NCBI RefSeq assembly: GCF_002904335.1
Contig: NZ_PPHF01000184.1
Location: 1 to 43,381, forward strand
Reading direction: 5' to 3'
DNA from: Amycolatopsis sp. CA-126428
GTDB taxonomy: Bacteria; Actinomycetota; Actinomycetes; Mycobacteriales; Pseudonocardiaceae
DNA length: 43,381 bases
Made by a program: the position numbers and the translations under genes. Below the pieces are notes generated by a model, which saw nothing but the letters and a program-made list of their open reading frames with translations, made no database searches and was not told where the DNA came from. Position 1 is the first letter of the stretch; each line of letters starts with the position of its first letter. Positions 8,925-16,941 of this stretch are shown in pieces.

Positions 8925-9871
8925 CCCGGCACCGGATGGTCGTCGTCCTGCTCGAGCACGTCCTGCCCCTCGACTACGCGATCCCGGTGCACGTGTTCGG
9001 CCGCGAGGCGCCGGAGGCGTACGACCTCGTGACGGTGTCCGTGGGTGGCGGTCCCGTGCCGGTGGCCGGGGGCACCACGGTGCTTCCGGACGGTGGGCTG
9101 GAGCTGCTGCGCCGGGCGGACACGATCGTCGTGCCGGGCTACGCCGACGCCGTGGAGCGTGAGCTGCCCGGGTCGCTGCTGCGGGCTCTCGCCGGTGCGC
9201 ACCGGCGGGGCGTCCGAATGGTGTCCATCTGCTCCGGGGCGTTCGCCTTGGCGCGTGCCGGTGTCCTCGACGGGCTGACCGTGACGACCCACTGGTCGCT
9301 GTGCGCGGACCTCGCCGAGCGGTTTCCCGCGCTGACTGTCGACCAGTCGGTGCTCGTGGCGGGAACCGCGTCGGTGCTCACCTCCGGCGGCGTGACCGCC
9401 GGCGTGGACCTGTGCCTGCACCTGCTGAACGCCGACCTCGGACCGGCGGCCGCGCGGCACGTCGCCCGGCGCATCGTGATGGCCCCGCGCCCGGCGGACG
9501 GGCAGCGGCAGTTCGTGGAGAAGGCGGTCGTCCCGCCCGGCGACGACGTCATCGCGCGGGCCCAGCAGTGGATGCTCGTGTCGCTGGAGCAGACCCTGTC
9601 GGTGAAGGACGTGGCCACCCGGTTCGCCATGTCGGAGCGGACGTTCCACCGGCGCTTCCGCGAGAAGGCCGGGGTGCCGCCGCTGACCTGGCTGCGTGAC
9701 CAGCGCGTCTTGCGGGCCAAGGAACTCCTGGAGAGCTCGGACCTGTCCATAGAGGATATCGCGCGCCGCGTCGGCTTCGGCACGGCGACCAACCTGCGGG
9801 TGCAGTTCCGGCGCGCGACGAACGTTTCGCCCCGCGAACACCGGAGATCGTTCACCTTCGACGGCGGCTGA
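8921..9871 (+). CDS. GlxA-family AraC regulator (DJ-1/PfpI + AraC HTH)
   Basis: 316 residues. Residues about 5-175 form a DJ-1/PfpI-like domain, with the elbow segment SICSGAFALARAG and the later TSGGVTAGVDLCLHLL. Two AraC helix-turn-helix motifs follow at about 215-305 (VKDVATRFAMSERTFHRRFREKAG and IEDIARRVGFGTATNLRVQFRR). It starts with GTG inside the GTGA overlap with the epoxide hydrolase stop. Such regulators usually control neighbouring enzymes; the esterase 78 bp downstream is a likely target. Confidence 0.9.
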   Translation: MTRHRMVVVLLEHVLPLDYAIPVHVFGREAPEAYDLVTVSVGGGPVPVAGGTTVLPDGGLELLRRADTIVVPGYADAVERELPGSLLRALAGAHRRGVRMVSICSGAFALARAGVLDGLTVTTHWSLCADLAERFPALTVDQSVLVAGTASVLTSGGVTAGVDLCLHLLNADLGPAAARHVARRIVMAPRPADGQRQFVEKAVVPPGDDVIARAQQWMLVSLEQTLSVKDVATRFAMSERTFHRRFREKAGVPPLTWLRDQRVLRAKELLESSDLSIEDIARRVGFGTATNLRVQFRRATNVSPREHRRSFTFDGG

Positions 9872-9949
9872 GCCCGTTGGCGGGATGGTTTCGATAGTCG
9901 GCAGGACTGCCACTGTCCGCGAGCTTGGCGCGGAGCCGAAACTGAGGAC

Positions 9950-10645
9950 ATGAACCAGCCGACCTTCGTTCTCGTCCACGGCGCCCTGACCGATGCTTCG
10001 GTGTGGCGCCGCGTCTCCGTGCACCTGCAGGACGCCGGGCACACCGTCATCGCGCCTTCGTTGCCGATGCGCGACTTCGACGGCGACATCGCCTACCTCG
10101 GGCGGTTCCTGGGCACGCTCACCGGCCCGCTCGTGGTCGCCGCCCACTCCTACGCCGGGTCGGTGATCTCGTCTCCCGCTGCCTTGACCGAAGCCGTCCG
10201 ATCGCTCGTGTTCGTCACGGCGTTCCAGCAGGACGCGGGGGAGACGGCGGGCGCGCTCAACGGGAAGTTCCCGGGCAGCCTGCTCATTCCGGACAACCTC
10301 GTCGTGCGCGAATACCCCGGCGGCGCGGAGATCTACCTCCGGCCCGACAAGTTCGGGGAGGTCTACGCTGGCGACGCCAGTGCGCGGGACCGTGAGATCC
10401 TTGCCGTGGCCCAGAAGCCGTTCGACCCGGTCACCCTCGAAGGCAGCTTCGCGGACGCCGCCAGCTGGCACGCCCTGCCGTCGTGGGCCGTGGTGTCCAC
10501 ACAGGACAGGTCCATTCCCGCCGAAGCGCAGCGGTGGATGGCCGAGCGAGCCGGCTCCACCGTTGTGGAGGTCGACTCCACGCACGCCGTTCCGCTGGTG
10601 CACCCGGAGGTGGTGGCCGAAACGATCCTCCGCGCAGCGGGCTGA
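9950..10645 (+). CDS. alpha/beta hydrolase, esterase-like
   Basis: 231 residues, close in design to plant methylesterase/hydroxynitrile-lyase-like bacterial esterases. LVHGALTDASVWRRV supplies the oxyanion hole, AHSYAG holds Ser67, STQDRSIP the Asp and DSTHAVPLVHPE the His. It begins MNQPTFVLVHGA with GAGG a few bases before the ATG. Commonly seen beside GlxA-type regulators, as here. Substrate unknown. Confidence 0.87.
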   Translation: MNQPTFVLVHGALTDASVWRRVSVHLQDAGHTVIAPSLPMRDFDGDIAYLGRFLGTLTGPLVVAAHSYAGSVISSPAALTEAVRSLVFVTAFQQDAGETAGALNGKFPGSLLIPDNLVVREYPGGAEIYLRPDKFGEVYAGDASARDREILAVAQKPFDPVTLEGSFADAASWHALPSWAVVSTQDRSIPAEAQRWMAERAGSTVVEVDSTHAVPLVHPEVVAETILRAAG

Positions 10646-10670
10646 GGGCTAGGGTCGGGTTGGTGAGCCC

Positions 10671-10907
10671 GACGCCGAGCGGTGGCGGGCGTCCGAGGTG
10701 GGGTACGGCGCGATCCAGGCCACCAAGCCGCAGACCCGGGCCGCGTCGCTCAACGATTCTCCGGCGGGGCTCGCGTCCTGGATCGTGGAGGAGTTCCGCC
10801 GGTGGAGCGACTGCGACGGAGACGTCGAACGCCGGTTCACCAAGGACCAGCTGCTGACGAACATCAGCGTCTACTGGTTCACGGCTTTCTTCAGGGCGTT
10901 GCGCTGA
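10671..10907 (+). pseudogene. epoxide hydrolase remnant, N-terminus and middle deleted
   Basis: The open frame reads DAERWRASEVGYGAIQATKPQT, then the EHN-family cap segment NDSPAGLASWIVEEFRRWSDCDGD, then LLTNISVYWFT, and jumps straight to AFFRALR, which is the normal C-terminal end of such enzymes (compare TGFFRALR ending the gene at 7794-8924). The EHN domain, nucleophile elbow and catalytic histidine are all absent, so it cannot be an active hydrolase. No ribosome binding site precedes it. Its end overlaps the convergent hydrolase gene by 17 bp. Confidence 0.75.
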
Positions 10908-11793
10908 GGAGTGCCTCCACCGCGTCCGCGAACTCCCGCGGCGCCTCTTGGGGCGGGTTGTGCCCGACGTCCCGCAGGAGCCGGTGTTCATACGGCCCGG
11001 TGAAGAACGCCCGGTCGCCGGCCGGGCTCGGGCCCGGGAGACCGTCGGCGCCCGTTTCCAGCAGCACGGCCGGCACGGTGATCGGCGGCTGCTTCGCGAG
11101 GAGGTCTTCCGTCCGCTGGTAGCGGGGATCGCCTTCGGCCAGGCCGTAGCGGTGCCGGTACGAATGGATAACCACGTCGACGAAGTCGGGATTGTGCAAG
11201 CTCGCCGCGCTCGCCGCGAAGGCGGCCCCCGCCCCTTCCCACTTCGGCGACCAGCTGCGCCACAACAACGAGCAGAGTTCTTCGCGGTTCCGGTCGAGCC
11301 CGCGGCGGCCACGCTCCGAATGGAAGTAGAACTGGTACCAGAAGGCCTGCTCCCAGTCCGGCCTCGTGGGGTCGTTCGCGGCGGCGATGTCCTGGATGTT
11401 GTAGCCGTCCACGGTGACCAGCCCGGTGACCCGCTCCGGGTGCAGAGCGGCCGTGACGCAGGCGGCCCGGCCTCCCCAGTCGTAACCGGCGAGGACCGCG
11501 GAGCCGATCTCGAGCGCGTCCATGAACTCGACGAGGTCGTGCCCCAGCGCGGCCTGCTGTCCCGACCGCATCGTCGATTCCTCGCGGAACGTCGTCGCGC
11601 CGAAGCCCCGGAGGTAGGGGGCGAGGACGAGGGCGCCCCGAGCCGCCAGCCGGGGCGCGGCTTCGTCGAACGACCGCACGTCGTAGGGAAAGCCGTGGAG
11701 CAGGATGACCGGCGGACCGCCGGCCGGGCCCGCCTGCTCGTACGCGATGTCCAAAGTGGACGTCCTGGCTCGCCCGGCCGAACTGAATCCCAT
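10891..11793 (-). CDS. alpha/beta hydrolase, epoxide hydrolase/haloalkane dehalogenase-like
   Basis: 300 residues. HGFPYDVRSF gives the oxyanion-hole loop and AGYDWGG carries Asp105 as nucleophile, so it works through an aspartyl ester rather than a serine. A helical cap (about 130-220, with WEQAFWYQFYFHSERGR) and RDVGHNPPQEAP (catalytic His) follow. This motif set fits soluble epoxide hydrolases or dehalogenases; which one cannot be settled from motifs. Starts ATG at 11793, divergent from the AhpD-like gene 92 bp away. Confidence 0.85.
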   Translation of the reverse strand: MGFSSAGRARTSTLDIAYEQAGPAGGPPVILLHGFPYDVRSFDEAAPRLAARGALVLAPYLRGFGATTFREESTMRSGQQAALGHDLVEFMDALEIGSAVLAGYDWGGRAACVTAALHPERVTGLVTVDGYNIQDIAAANDPTRPDWEQAFWYQFYFHSERGRRGLDRNREELCSLLWRSWSPKWEGAGAAFAASAASLHNPDFVDVVIHSYRHRYGLAEGDPRYQRTEDLLAKQPPITVPAVLLETGADGLPGPSPAGDRAFFTGPYEHRLLRDVGHNPPQEAPREFADAVEALLSATP

Positions 11794-11885
11794 CGGCCGA
11801 TTGTCGCACGCCCGCGCGTGCCGCGTGGCGATGTTTACCTCCGAGGGAATTGGTTCGCCGCACCCCGCCCGGCAAACTCGAGACC

Positions 11886-12455
11886 ATGACCAGTTACCAG
11901 CTCCACACCGCAGACACCGCCGCCGACGCCGCGAAGGAGCCGCTCAGGGTGCTTGAAGGCGCTTTCGGGTTCGTGCCCGCCGCGGCCGGCCTCATGGCCA
12001 ACTCGCCGGCGCTGATCAACACCTTCTTCGCCGCCTTCAGCCACTTCCGGGGCGGGGGCACGTTCGGCCCGGACGAACGGCAGGTCCTGCTGCTGTCCAA
12101 CGCCGTCGCCAACCGCAGCGAGTGGGCGGTGGCGTTCCACACGCTGGAGTCGCTGCAGGACGGCGTCGAACCCGCCGTGGTCGAGGCGATCCGGCGGGGC
12201 GAGCGGCCCGCGGACGAGCGGATGGCGGCGTTGTCGGCCTTCACCCGGTCGCTGATCGAGCGGAAGGGGCACGTCGAGGCCGCGGAGGTGGCCGCGTTCA
12301 CGGCGGCGGGCTTCACCGGGGAACAGGTCTTCGAGGTGATCACCGGCGTGGCGATCTCGGCGATGACGAACTACACGGCCAACCTCGCCTGGCCACCGCT
12401 GGAGGACGCGGTGGTGCCGCACGCCTGGAAGACGGGATACTCGGCGGGTGCCTGA
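11886..12455 (+). CDS. carboxymuconolactone decarboxylase / AhpD-like protein
   Basis: 189 residues, all-helical AhpD-like fold. The segment NRSEWAVAFHTLESL corresponds to the catalytic helix of AhpD proteins, but the two cysteines of the redox CxxC motif are absent (Ser and Ala instead), so peroxidase-linked disulfide chemistry is unlikely; the His remains. ATG at 11886 (MTSYQLHTADTA) is the family-like start. The end overlaps the GTG of the next regulator gene by 8 bp. Confidence 0.83.
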   Translation: MTSYQLHTADTAADAAKEPLRVLEGAFGFVPAAAGLMANSPALINTFFAAFSHFRGGGTFGPDERQVLLLSNAVANRSEWAVAFHTLESLQDGVEPAVVEAIRRGERPADERMAALSAFTRSLIERKGHVEAAEVAAFTAAGFTGEQVFEVITGVAISAMTNYTANLAWPPLEDAVVPHAWKTGYSAGA

Positions 12456-13254
12456 CGTCGGTCTCCTGCTGAAACAGTGGCGCGGTACCCGGCGGCTGAG
12501 CCAGCTGGCGCTGGCCGCCGAGGCCGCCGTGTCGATCCGCCACCTGAGCTTCGTCGAAACGGGACGGGCCAACCCGAGCCGCGCCATGGTGCTGAAGCTC
12601 GCGGAGGTCCTGGACGTCCCGCTGCGCGAGCGCAACACCTTGCTGCTCAGCGCCGGCTTCGCCCCGGAGTACCCGGAGTCCGCCTTGGACGCACCGGCCC
12701 TGGCCGCGGTGCGAGACGCCTTGGAGACCATTCTCGCCCAGCAGGAACCGTTCCCGGCGCTGGTGATGGACCGCAGCTGGGACATCCGGCACACCAACTC
12801 CGCCGCCCGCCGGTTCTTCGCCTTCCTCCAGGACGGGCGGCCGGCGGGCCCGCCGGGGGCGGCGAACGTGCTTCGCCGGATGTTCCACCCGGACGGCGTG
12901 CGACCCCACGTGACGAACTGGCCGGAGGTGGCCGAAGCGCTGGTGCGGCGGGCCCGGCGCGAAGCGATCGGGGGTGTCCTGGACGAGCGGGCCCAGCGGA
13001 TCCTGGGCGAAGTGCTGGACTACCCGGACGTGCCGGCGCACCTGCGGGCGCTGGACGCGACGGCGCCCGTCCTCCCGATCGTGCCGATCCGGTACGAGCG
13101 GGGTGGCCGGCGCTTCGACTACTTCTCCACGGTGACGACGCTGGGCACGCCCCAGGACGTGACCCTGCAGGAGCTGCGCATCGAATGCTTCTTCCCGATG
13201 ACCGACGAAACCCGGGAGCACGCCCGGGAGCTGGCCGGGCCGCCCGGCGGGTGA
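12448..13254 (+). CDS. XRE-family regulator with MmyB-like ligand-binding domain
   Basis: 268 residues. Helix-turn-helix at about 5-60 (LKQWRGTRRLSQLALAAEAAVSIRHLSFVETGR), then an MmyB-like PAS-type domain (about 95-260, with FPALVMDRSWDIRHTNSAA and a late ELRIECFFPMTDET). GTG start at 12448 lies inside the AhpD-like gene, giving 8-bp overlap and likely co-translation. It probably regulates its own operon; a second member of the family lies at 5319-6179 with a differently built N-terminus. Confidence 0.88.
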   Translation: MPDVGLLLKQWRGTRRLSQLALAAEAAVSIRHLSFVETGRANPSRAMVLKLAEVLDVPLRERNTLLLSAGFAPEYPESALDAPALAAVRDALETILAQQEPFPALVMDRSWDIRHTNSAARRFFAFLQDGRPAGPPGAANVLRRMFHPDGVRPHVTNWPEVAEALVRRARREAIGGVLDERAQRILGEVLDYPDVPAHLRALDATAPVLPIVPIRYERGGRRFDYFSTVTTLGTPQDVTLQELRIECFFPMTDETREHARELAGPPGG

Positions 13255-13273
13255 CGACCGGGCGTCCGGACGG

Positions 13274-14308
13274 TCAGCGGACGAGGCGGAAGAACCCGCG
13301 TACCTGCTCGACCAGCGACGCCGGCTGCTCCAGTGCGGCGAAGTGGCCACCGTGCGGCAGTTCCTCGAACCAGCGCAGGTCGGTGAACCGCAGCTCGGCC
13401 TCCCGCCGCGACGGGCGCGTGATGTCGCGCGGGTAGACCGACAGCCCGGCCGGCGCGGTGACCTTGTCCCGGAAGTGAGCGAAGCTCTCCCAGTACAGGC
13501 GTGCCGACGACGTCGCCGACGCGGTGAACCAGTAGACCGAGATCTCGTCGAGGATCTTCTGCCGCGGCAACGCGTCCCCGGGGTGACCTTCGTGGTCGGT
13601 CCAGGCCCAGAACTTCCAGTACCCCCGGCCGGTCCGCCGGAACTCGTGCTCGGCTTCGAGGTTCGCCCGCTCCGCGGGGGTCGGGTCGTCGAACGTGCCC
13701 GCCGCGACGGACCCCAGGTTCAGGTGCACGCCGGCGACCCGCTCGGGCGCCACCTCGCCCAGCGCACCGGACACCGCCGAACCCCAGTCGCCGCCCTGCG
13801 CGCCGTACCGCGGGTACCCCAGCGAAACCATCAACGTGTCCCAGGCGCGCGCGATGCGGGTGACGCCCCACCCGATCGCCGCCGGCTTGTCGCTCCAGCC
13901 GTACCCGGGCAGCGACGGCGCGACCACGTGGAACGCGTCCGCCGGGTCCCCGCCGTGCGCGCGCGGGTCGGTCAGCGGGCCGAGGACGTCCAGGAATTCG
14001 AGCACCGAACCGGGCCACCCGTGCGTGAGGACCAGCGGGAAGGCGTCCGGCTCCGGCGACCGGACGTGCAGGAAGTGGAGGCCGAGCCCGTCGACGGTGT
14101 CGCGGTACTGCGGGAAGGCGTTCAGCCGTCCGGCGAACCCGAAGTCGTAGTCCTCGGCCCAGCTGCGGCAAAGCTCCTGCGCATAGGCCAGCGGCAGCCC
14201 CTGTGACCAGTCGTCCACCGGCTCGGGCCACCGCGTCCGGCGCAACCGGTCCCGCAGGTCCGCGATCTCGGCTTCGGTGACGCTGACCTCGAACGGCTCG
14301 GCGGTCAC
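13274..14308 (-). CDS. epoxide hydrolase (EHN family) with shortened cap domain
   Basis: 344 residues versus about 375 for the sister gene at 7794-8924. EHN domain at about 5-95, HGWPGSVLEFLD, elbow GAQGGDWGSA (Asp174), LPHGGHFAALEQPASL with the catalytic His. At Tyr230 the sequence goes from RRTGRGY directly to WKFWAWTDHEG, skipping the AIQ-TKPQT to AWIVEKF stretch present in relatives, an in-frame loss of roughly 28-30 residues of the cap where substrate-positioning residues normally sit. GTG at 14308 has AAAGGGGG upstream. Activity is doubtful. Confidence 0.85.
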   Translation of the reverse strand: MTAEPFEVSVTEAEIADLRDRLRRTRWPEPVDDWSQGLPLAYAQELCRSWAEDYDFGFAGRLNAFPQYRDTVDGLGLHFLHVRSPEPDAFPLVLTHGWPGSVLEFLDVLGPLTDPRAHGGDPADAFHVVAPSLPGYGWSDKPAAIGWGVTRIARAWDTLMVSLGYPRYGAQGGDWGSAVSGALGEVAPERVAGVHLNLGSVAAGTFDDPTPAERANLEAEHEFRRTGRGYWKFWAWTDHEGHPGDALPRQKILDEISVYWFTASATSSARLYWESFAHFRDKVTAPAGLSVYPRDITRPSRREAELRFTDLRWFEELPHGGHFAALEQPASLVEQVRGFFRLVR

Positions 14309-14342
14309 AGCAAGCCCCCTTTCCTCGCCGGGAACATTACTT

Positions 14343-14391
14343 CGCGGGTGTGACCCGCGCCTCAGCCGGTTGCCCCTGACACCGGTGTCAG
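14343..14391. promoter_or_regulatory. two inverted repeats in divergent promoter region
   Basis: Between the divergent epoxide hydrolase and oxidoreductase genes are CGCGGGT-GTG-ACCCGCG (14343-14359) and the perfect 16-bp palindrome CTGACACCGGTGTCAG (14376-14391). Either could be an operator for a TetR- or MarR-type regulator; no regulator gene is adjacent. Confidence 0.5.
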
Positions 14392-14450
14392 CGGTCAGGA
14401 TGGCCGTAGCGCCCGGAAGGACCGGGCCGGTCACCCGGAAGGCACGGAAA

Positions 14451-15374
14451 ATGGGACAGGCATGGGGTTTCGGCAGGCACGGCGGGCCCGAAGTGCAGGA
14501 GTTCTTCGACCGCCCCGATCCCGCTCCCGGTCGCGGTGAGGTGCTGATCCGGGTCGACGTCGCCGGGGTGAACCCCCTCGACCACCTCGTGCGCGCGGGC
14601 CTGGTCCCCGGGCTCGACGGCGGGCGTCCGTTCCCGCGCGTGCTCGGCATGGAGGCCGCGGGCACCGTTCTCGCGCTGGGCGAGGACGTCGACGGGCTCG
14701 AGGTGGGGGACGCGGTCTTCGGCTTCGCGCTCACCGGCGGTGGCACCTACGCCGAGACGACGGTGCTGTCCGCGCCGAACACCGCGCGCATCCCGGCGGG
14801 TCTGTCCGCCACCGTGGCGGCGACGCTGCCGGTGGCCGGGACGACCGCGGTGGACGCGCTCGACCAGCTCGGCCTGCCGGCCGGCGCCACGATCCTGGTG
14901 AACGGCGTCGGCGGTGGGGTCGGCCTCGCGGTCGCCCGGCTGGCCGCGGCGCGCGAGCTGCACGTCGTCGGCACCGGCAGCGCCGCCAAACGCGAGCCGG
15001 CCGAGGCCGCCGGGGTGCGGTTCGTCGACTACACCGCCGAGGACGTCGTCGCCGCGGCCCGTGAGCTGGCTCCCGGCGGCTTCGACGGGATCGTCGACCT
15101 GGTCGGCGGTCCCTCGCTGCGGGCGGTCGCCCCGCTGGCGCGCAACCCCCGCGACGTCATCGCTGTGGGCGATCAGTCCGTGCCCGACATCGGCGGCCGG
15201 TTCGTCGAGCGCCGCCTCGACCGCGACAACCTGGAGCGCGCCGCCCGGCTGGCGCTCGACGGCGTCCTCGCGCCTCCGATCACGGCGGTCCACCCGCTGT
15301 CCGACGCCCCGGCTGCCCTCGCCACCGTCGAGAACGGGCACGCCGCGGGCAAGGTCGTCATCAAGGTGACCTGA
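14451..15374 (+). CDS. NADP-dependent oxidoreductase (quinone oxidoreductase family)
   Basis: 307 residues, medium-chain dehydrogenase fold without zinc ligands. GroES-like N-terminus (PAPGRGEVLIRVDVAGVNPLDHLVRAG), then a Rossmann domain with ILVNGVGGGVGLAVARLA binding NADPH, ending HAAGKVVIKVT as usual. ATG at 14451 (MGQAWGFGRHGGPEVQEF) matches the family's start; the frame is open upstream but that part crosses the operator palindromes. Likely reduces quinones or enones. It converges with the CoA transferase gene 8 bp away. Confidence 0.88.
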   Translation: MGQAWGFGRHGGPEVQEFFDRPDPAPGRGEVLIRVDVAGVNPLDHLVRAGLVPGLDGGRPFPRVLGMEAAGTVLALGEDVDGLEVGDAVFGFALTGGGTYAETTVLSAPNTARIPAGLSATVAATLPVAGTTAVDALDQLGLPAGATILVNGVGGGVGLAVARLAAARELHVVGTGSAAKREPAEAAGVRFVDYTAEDVVAAARELAPGGFDGIVDLVGGPSLRAVAPLARNPRDVIAVGDQSVPDIGGRFVERRLDRDNLERAARLALDGVLAPPITAVHPLSDAPAALATVENGHAAGKVVIKVT

Positions 15375-15382
15375 GCAGCTTT

Positions 15383-16927
15383 TCAGCCGCGACCCAGGAT
15401 CTTGGCCAACGCGGCGACGTCCGGCTGCTGCGGCCGCGGAAGCCAGACCGGCTGGTCGGCGCCGCGCGGGGAGAGCACGTTCGAGTAGTGGTGCGGCGTG
15501 CGTGACAGCGTGATGTTCTCGGTGACGCCCTGGTAGATGCCCAGCGGCGTGAGCGAGGTGAACAGCTGCGGGTCGAGCAGTTCGTGGTCGCCGCCGCTGC
15601 CGACGGCCTGGTGGACGTAGTCCCAGTCGAAGAAGCCGAGGGTGACCGCCCACATCGCGGCCCGGGTCAGGGACACGTGGACCCGGTAGCTGCCGCCTTC
15701 GGTGGCGCGGCGGGCCAGCGCGGCCATGGCGCCGGTCGCGCCGAGCCAGGCGACGAGGTAGTCGTTGATGATCGATGTCGGGGGCAGCTTCGGGGCGTCG
15801 AGGCTGCCTTCGGCGGCGACCATGCCGGTGACCGTGCCGGCGACCTGGTCGAAGCCGACGCGGCGGGCCCAGGGGCCGGTTTCGCCGTGGCAGCTGGCGG
15901 TGACGTGGATGAGGCCGGGCCGCACCGCGAACGCCTGTTCGGCGTCGACGCCGAGTTCGGTGAGCAGCCCGGGTCGCCGGTTGGCGAAGAAGATGTCCGC
16001 GTCGCGCAGCAGGGCACGCAGGGTTTCCCGGCCGTCGGGCCCGCGGACGTTGAGGCGGGTGGAGCGCATACCCACGTTGGCCGTGGCGATGAGGGGGTCC
16101 TGCTCGAACTCGGCGACGCGCCAGACGTTGAGCACGTCCGCGCCGAGCGAAGCCAGGGAGCGGCCGATGCCGGCGCCGGCGATGACGTGGCCCATGCCGA
16201 GCGCGCGGATTCCGGACAGGGGGTGGGTGCCCCATTCCGGCAGTGGTTCGGGCGGGGTGCCGGCGACCTTTTCGATTTCGATCAGGGGCCGGGAGGCGAG
16301 GTGCTCGAACACCGGCTCGGCGACGAACTCCTCGACGCTGCGGACCTTGGCGAACACGATCCCGTGCTCTTCGCCGAGCGCTTCGAGCTCGTCGGCGGTG
16401 TGCCGGGCGATGGCGCGGCCGAGGGCTTCGGGGTTGTCGGCGCAGTCGAGGACTTCGAGCATCTTCGACTTGAGGCCGGGGTAGATGTTCGGCGGGATGA
16501 CGCGGCGGCCGTCGCGGGTGGGGTAGAACCCGAAGTAGGCGAAGACGCTGCGGTCGGGCATGTCGGCGGGGTAGCCGTTGAGGGTCTCCCACTTCATCTC
16601 CGACGCCGGGGCGAGGCGGCGGATGGCCTGGCCGAGGTCGACGGTGATGTCCTGGCCGAGGCCGGTGCGCATCCGCCACAGCTTCGCGGCGATCACCGAC
16701 TGCTGGGCCAGCGCGACGGCGGCGGCGCCGCCGATGCGGATGCTGCTGGGCATCAGCGGGTCGCGCTTGTGGAAGGTGATGGTGCCGCCGCTGTCTTCGG
16801 GGGTGAAGCCGAGCGGGGCGAGGAGGGCGCGGAGCTCGGCGTGCGGGTCGAACTCGTCGCCGGTCGCCCGCTTTCCGACGGCTTCGAGCATGGCTTCGCG
16901 CAGGGCCTGCGGGTCGGTGGTTTCCAC
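15383..16927 (-). CDS. CaiB/BaiF (family III) CoA transferase
   Basis: 514 residues. Typical family III segments appear: GGAAAVALAQQSVIAAKLWRMRTG, then ALGMGHVIAGAGIGRSLASLGADVLNV and PGLIHVTASCHGETGPWARRVGFDQVAGTVTG, which match the GAGP and fold-crossing regions of CaiB proteins. It would move CoA between carboxylic acids during catabolism. GTG at 16927 with GGAG upstream; it follows the AtuA-family gene by 14 bp in one operon. Confidence 0.87.
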   Translation of the reverse strand: METTDPQALREAMLEAVGKRATGDEFDPHAELRALLAPLGFTPEDSGGTITFHKRDPLMPSSIRIGGAAAVALAQQSVIAAKLWRMRTGLGQDITVDLGQAIRRLAPASEMKWETLNGYPADMPDRSVFAYFGFYPTRDGRRVIPPNIYPGLKSKMLEVLDCADNPEALGRAIARHTADELEALGEEHGIVFAKVRSVEEFVAEPVFEHLASRPLIEIEKVAGTPPEPLPEWGTHPLSGIRALGMGHVIAGAGIGRSLASLGADVLNVWRVAEFEQDPLIATANVGMRSTRLNVRGPDGRETLRALLRDADIFFANRRPGLLTELGVDAEQAFAVRPGLIHVTASCHGETGPWARRVGFDQVAGTVTGMVAAEGSLDAPKLPPTSIINDYLVAWLGATGAMAALARRATEGGSYRVHVSLTRAAMWAVTLGFFDWDYVHQAVGSGGDHELLDPQLFTSLTPLGIYQGVTENITLSRTPHHYSNVLSPRGADQPVWLPRPQQPDVAALAKILGRG

Positions 16928-16941
16928 TGTGGACTCTCCGG

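Noticed and set aside
11806..11821. GCACGC-CCGC-GCGTGC inverted repeat between divergent hydrolase and AhpD-like genes
   Set aside because: Short, pure GC arms are common by chance here; not enough to call an operator.
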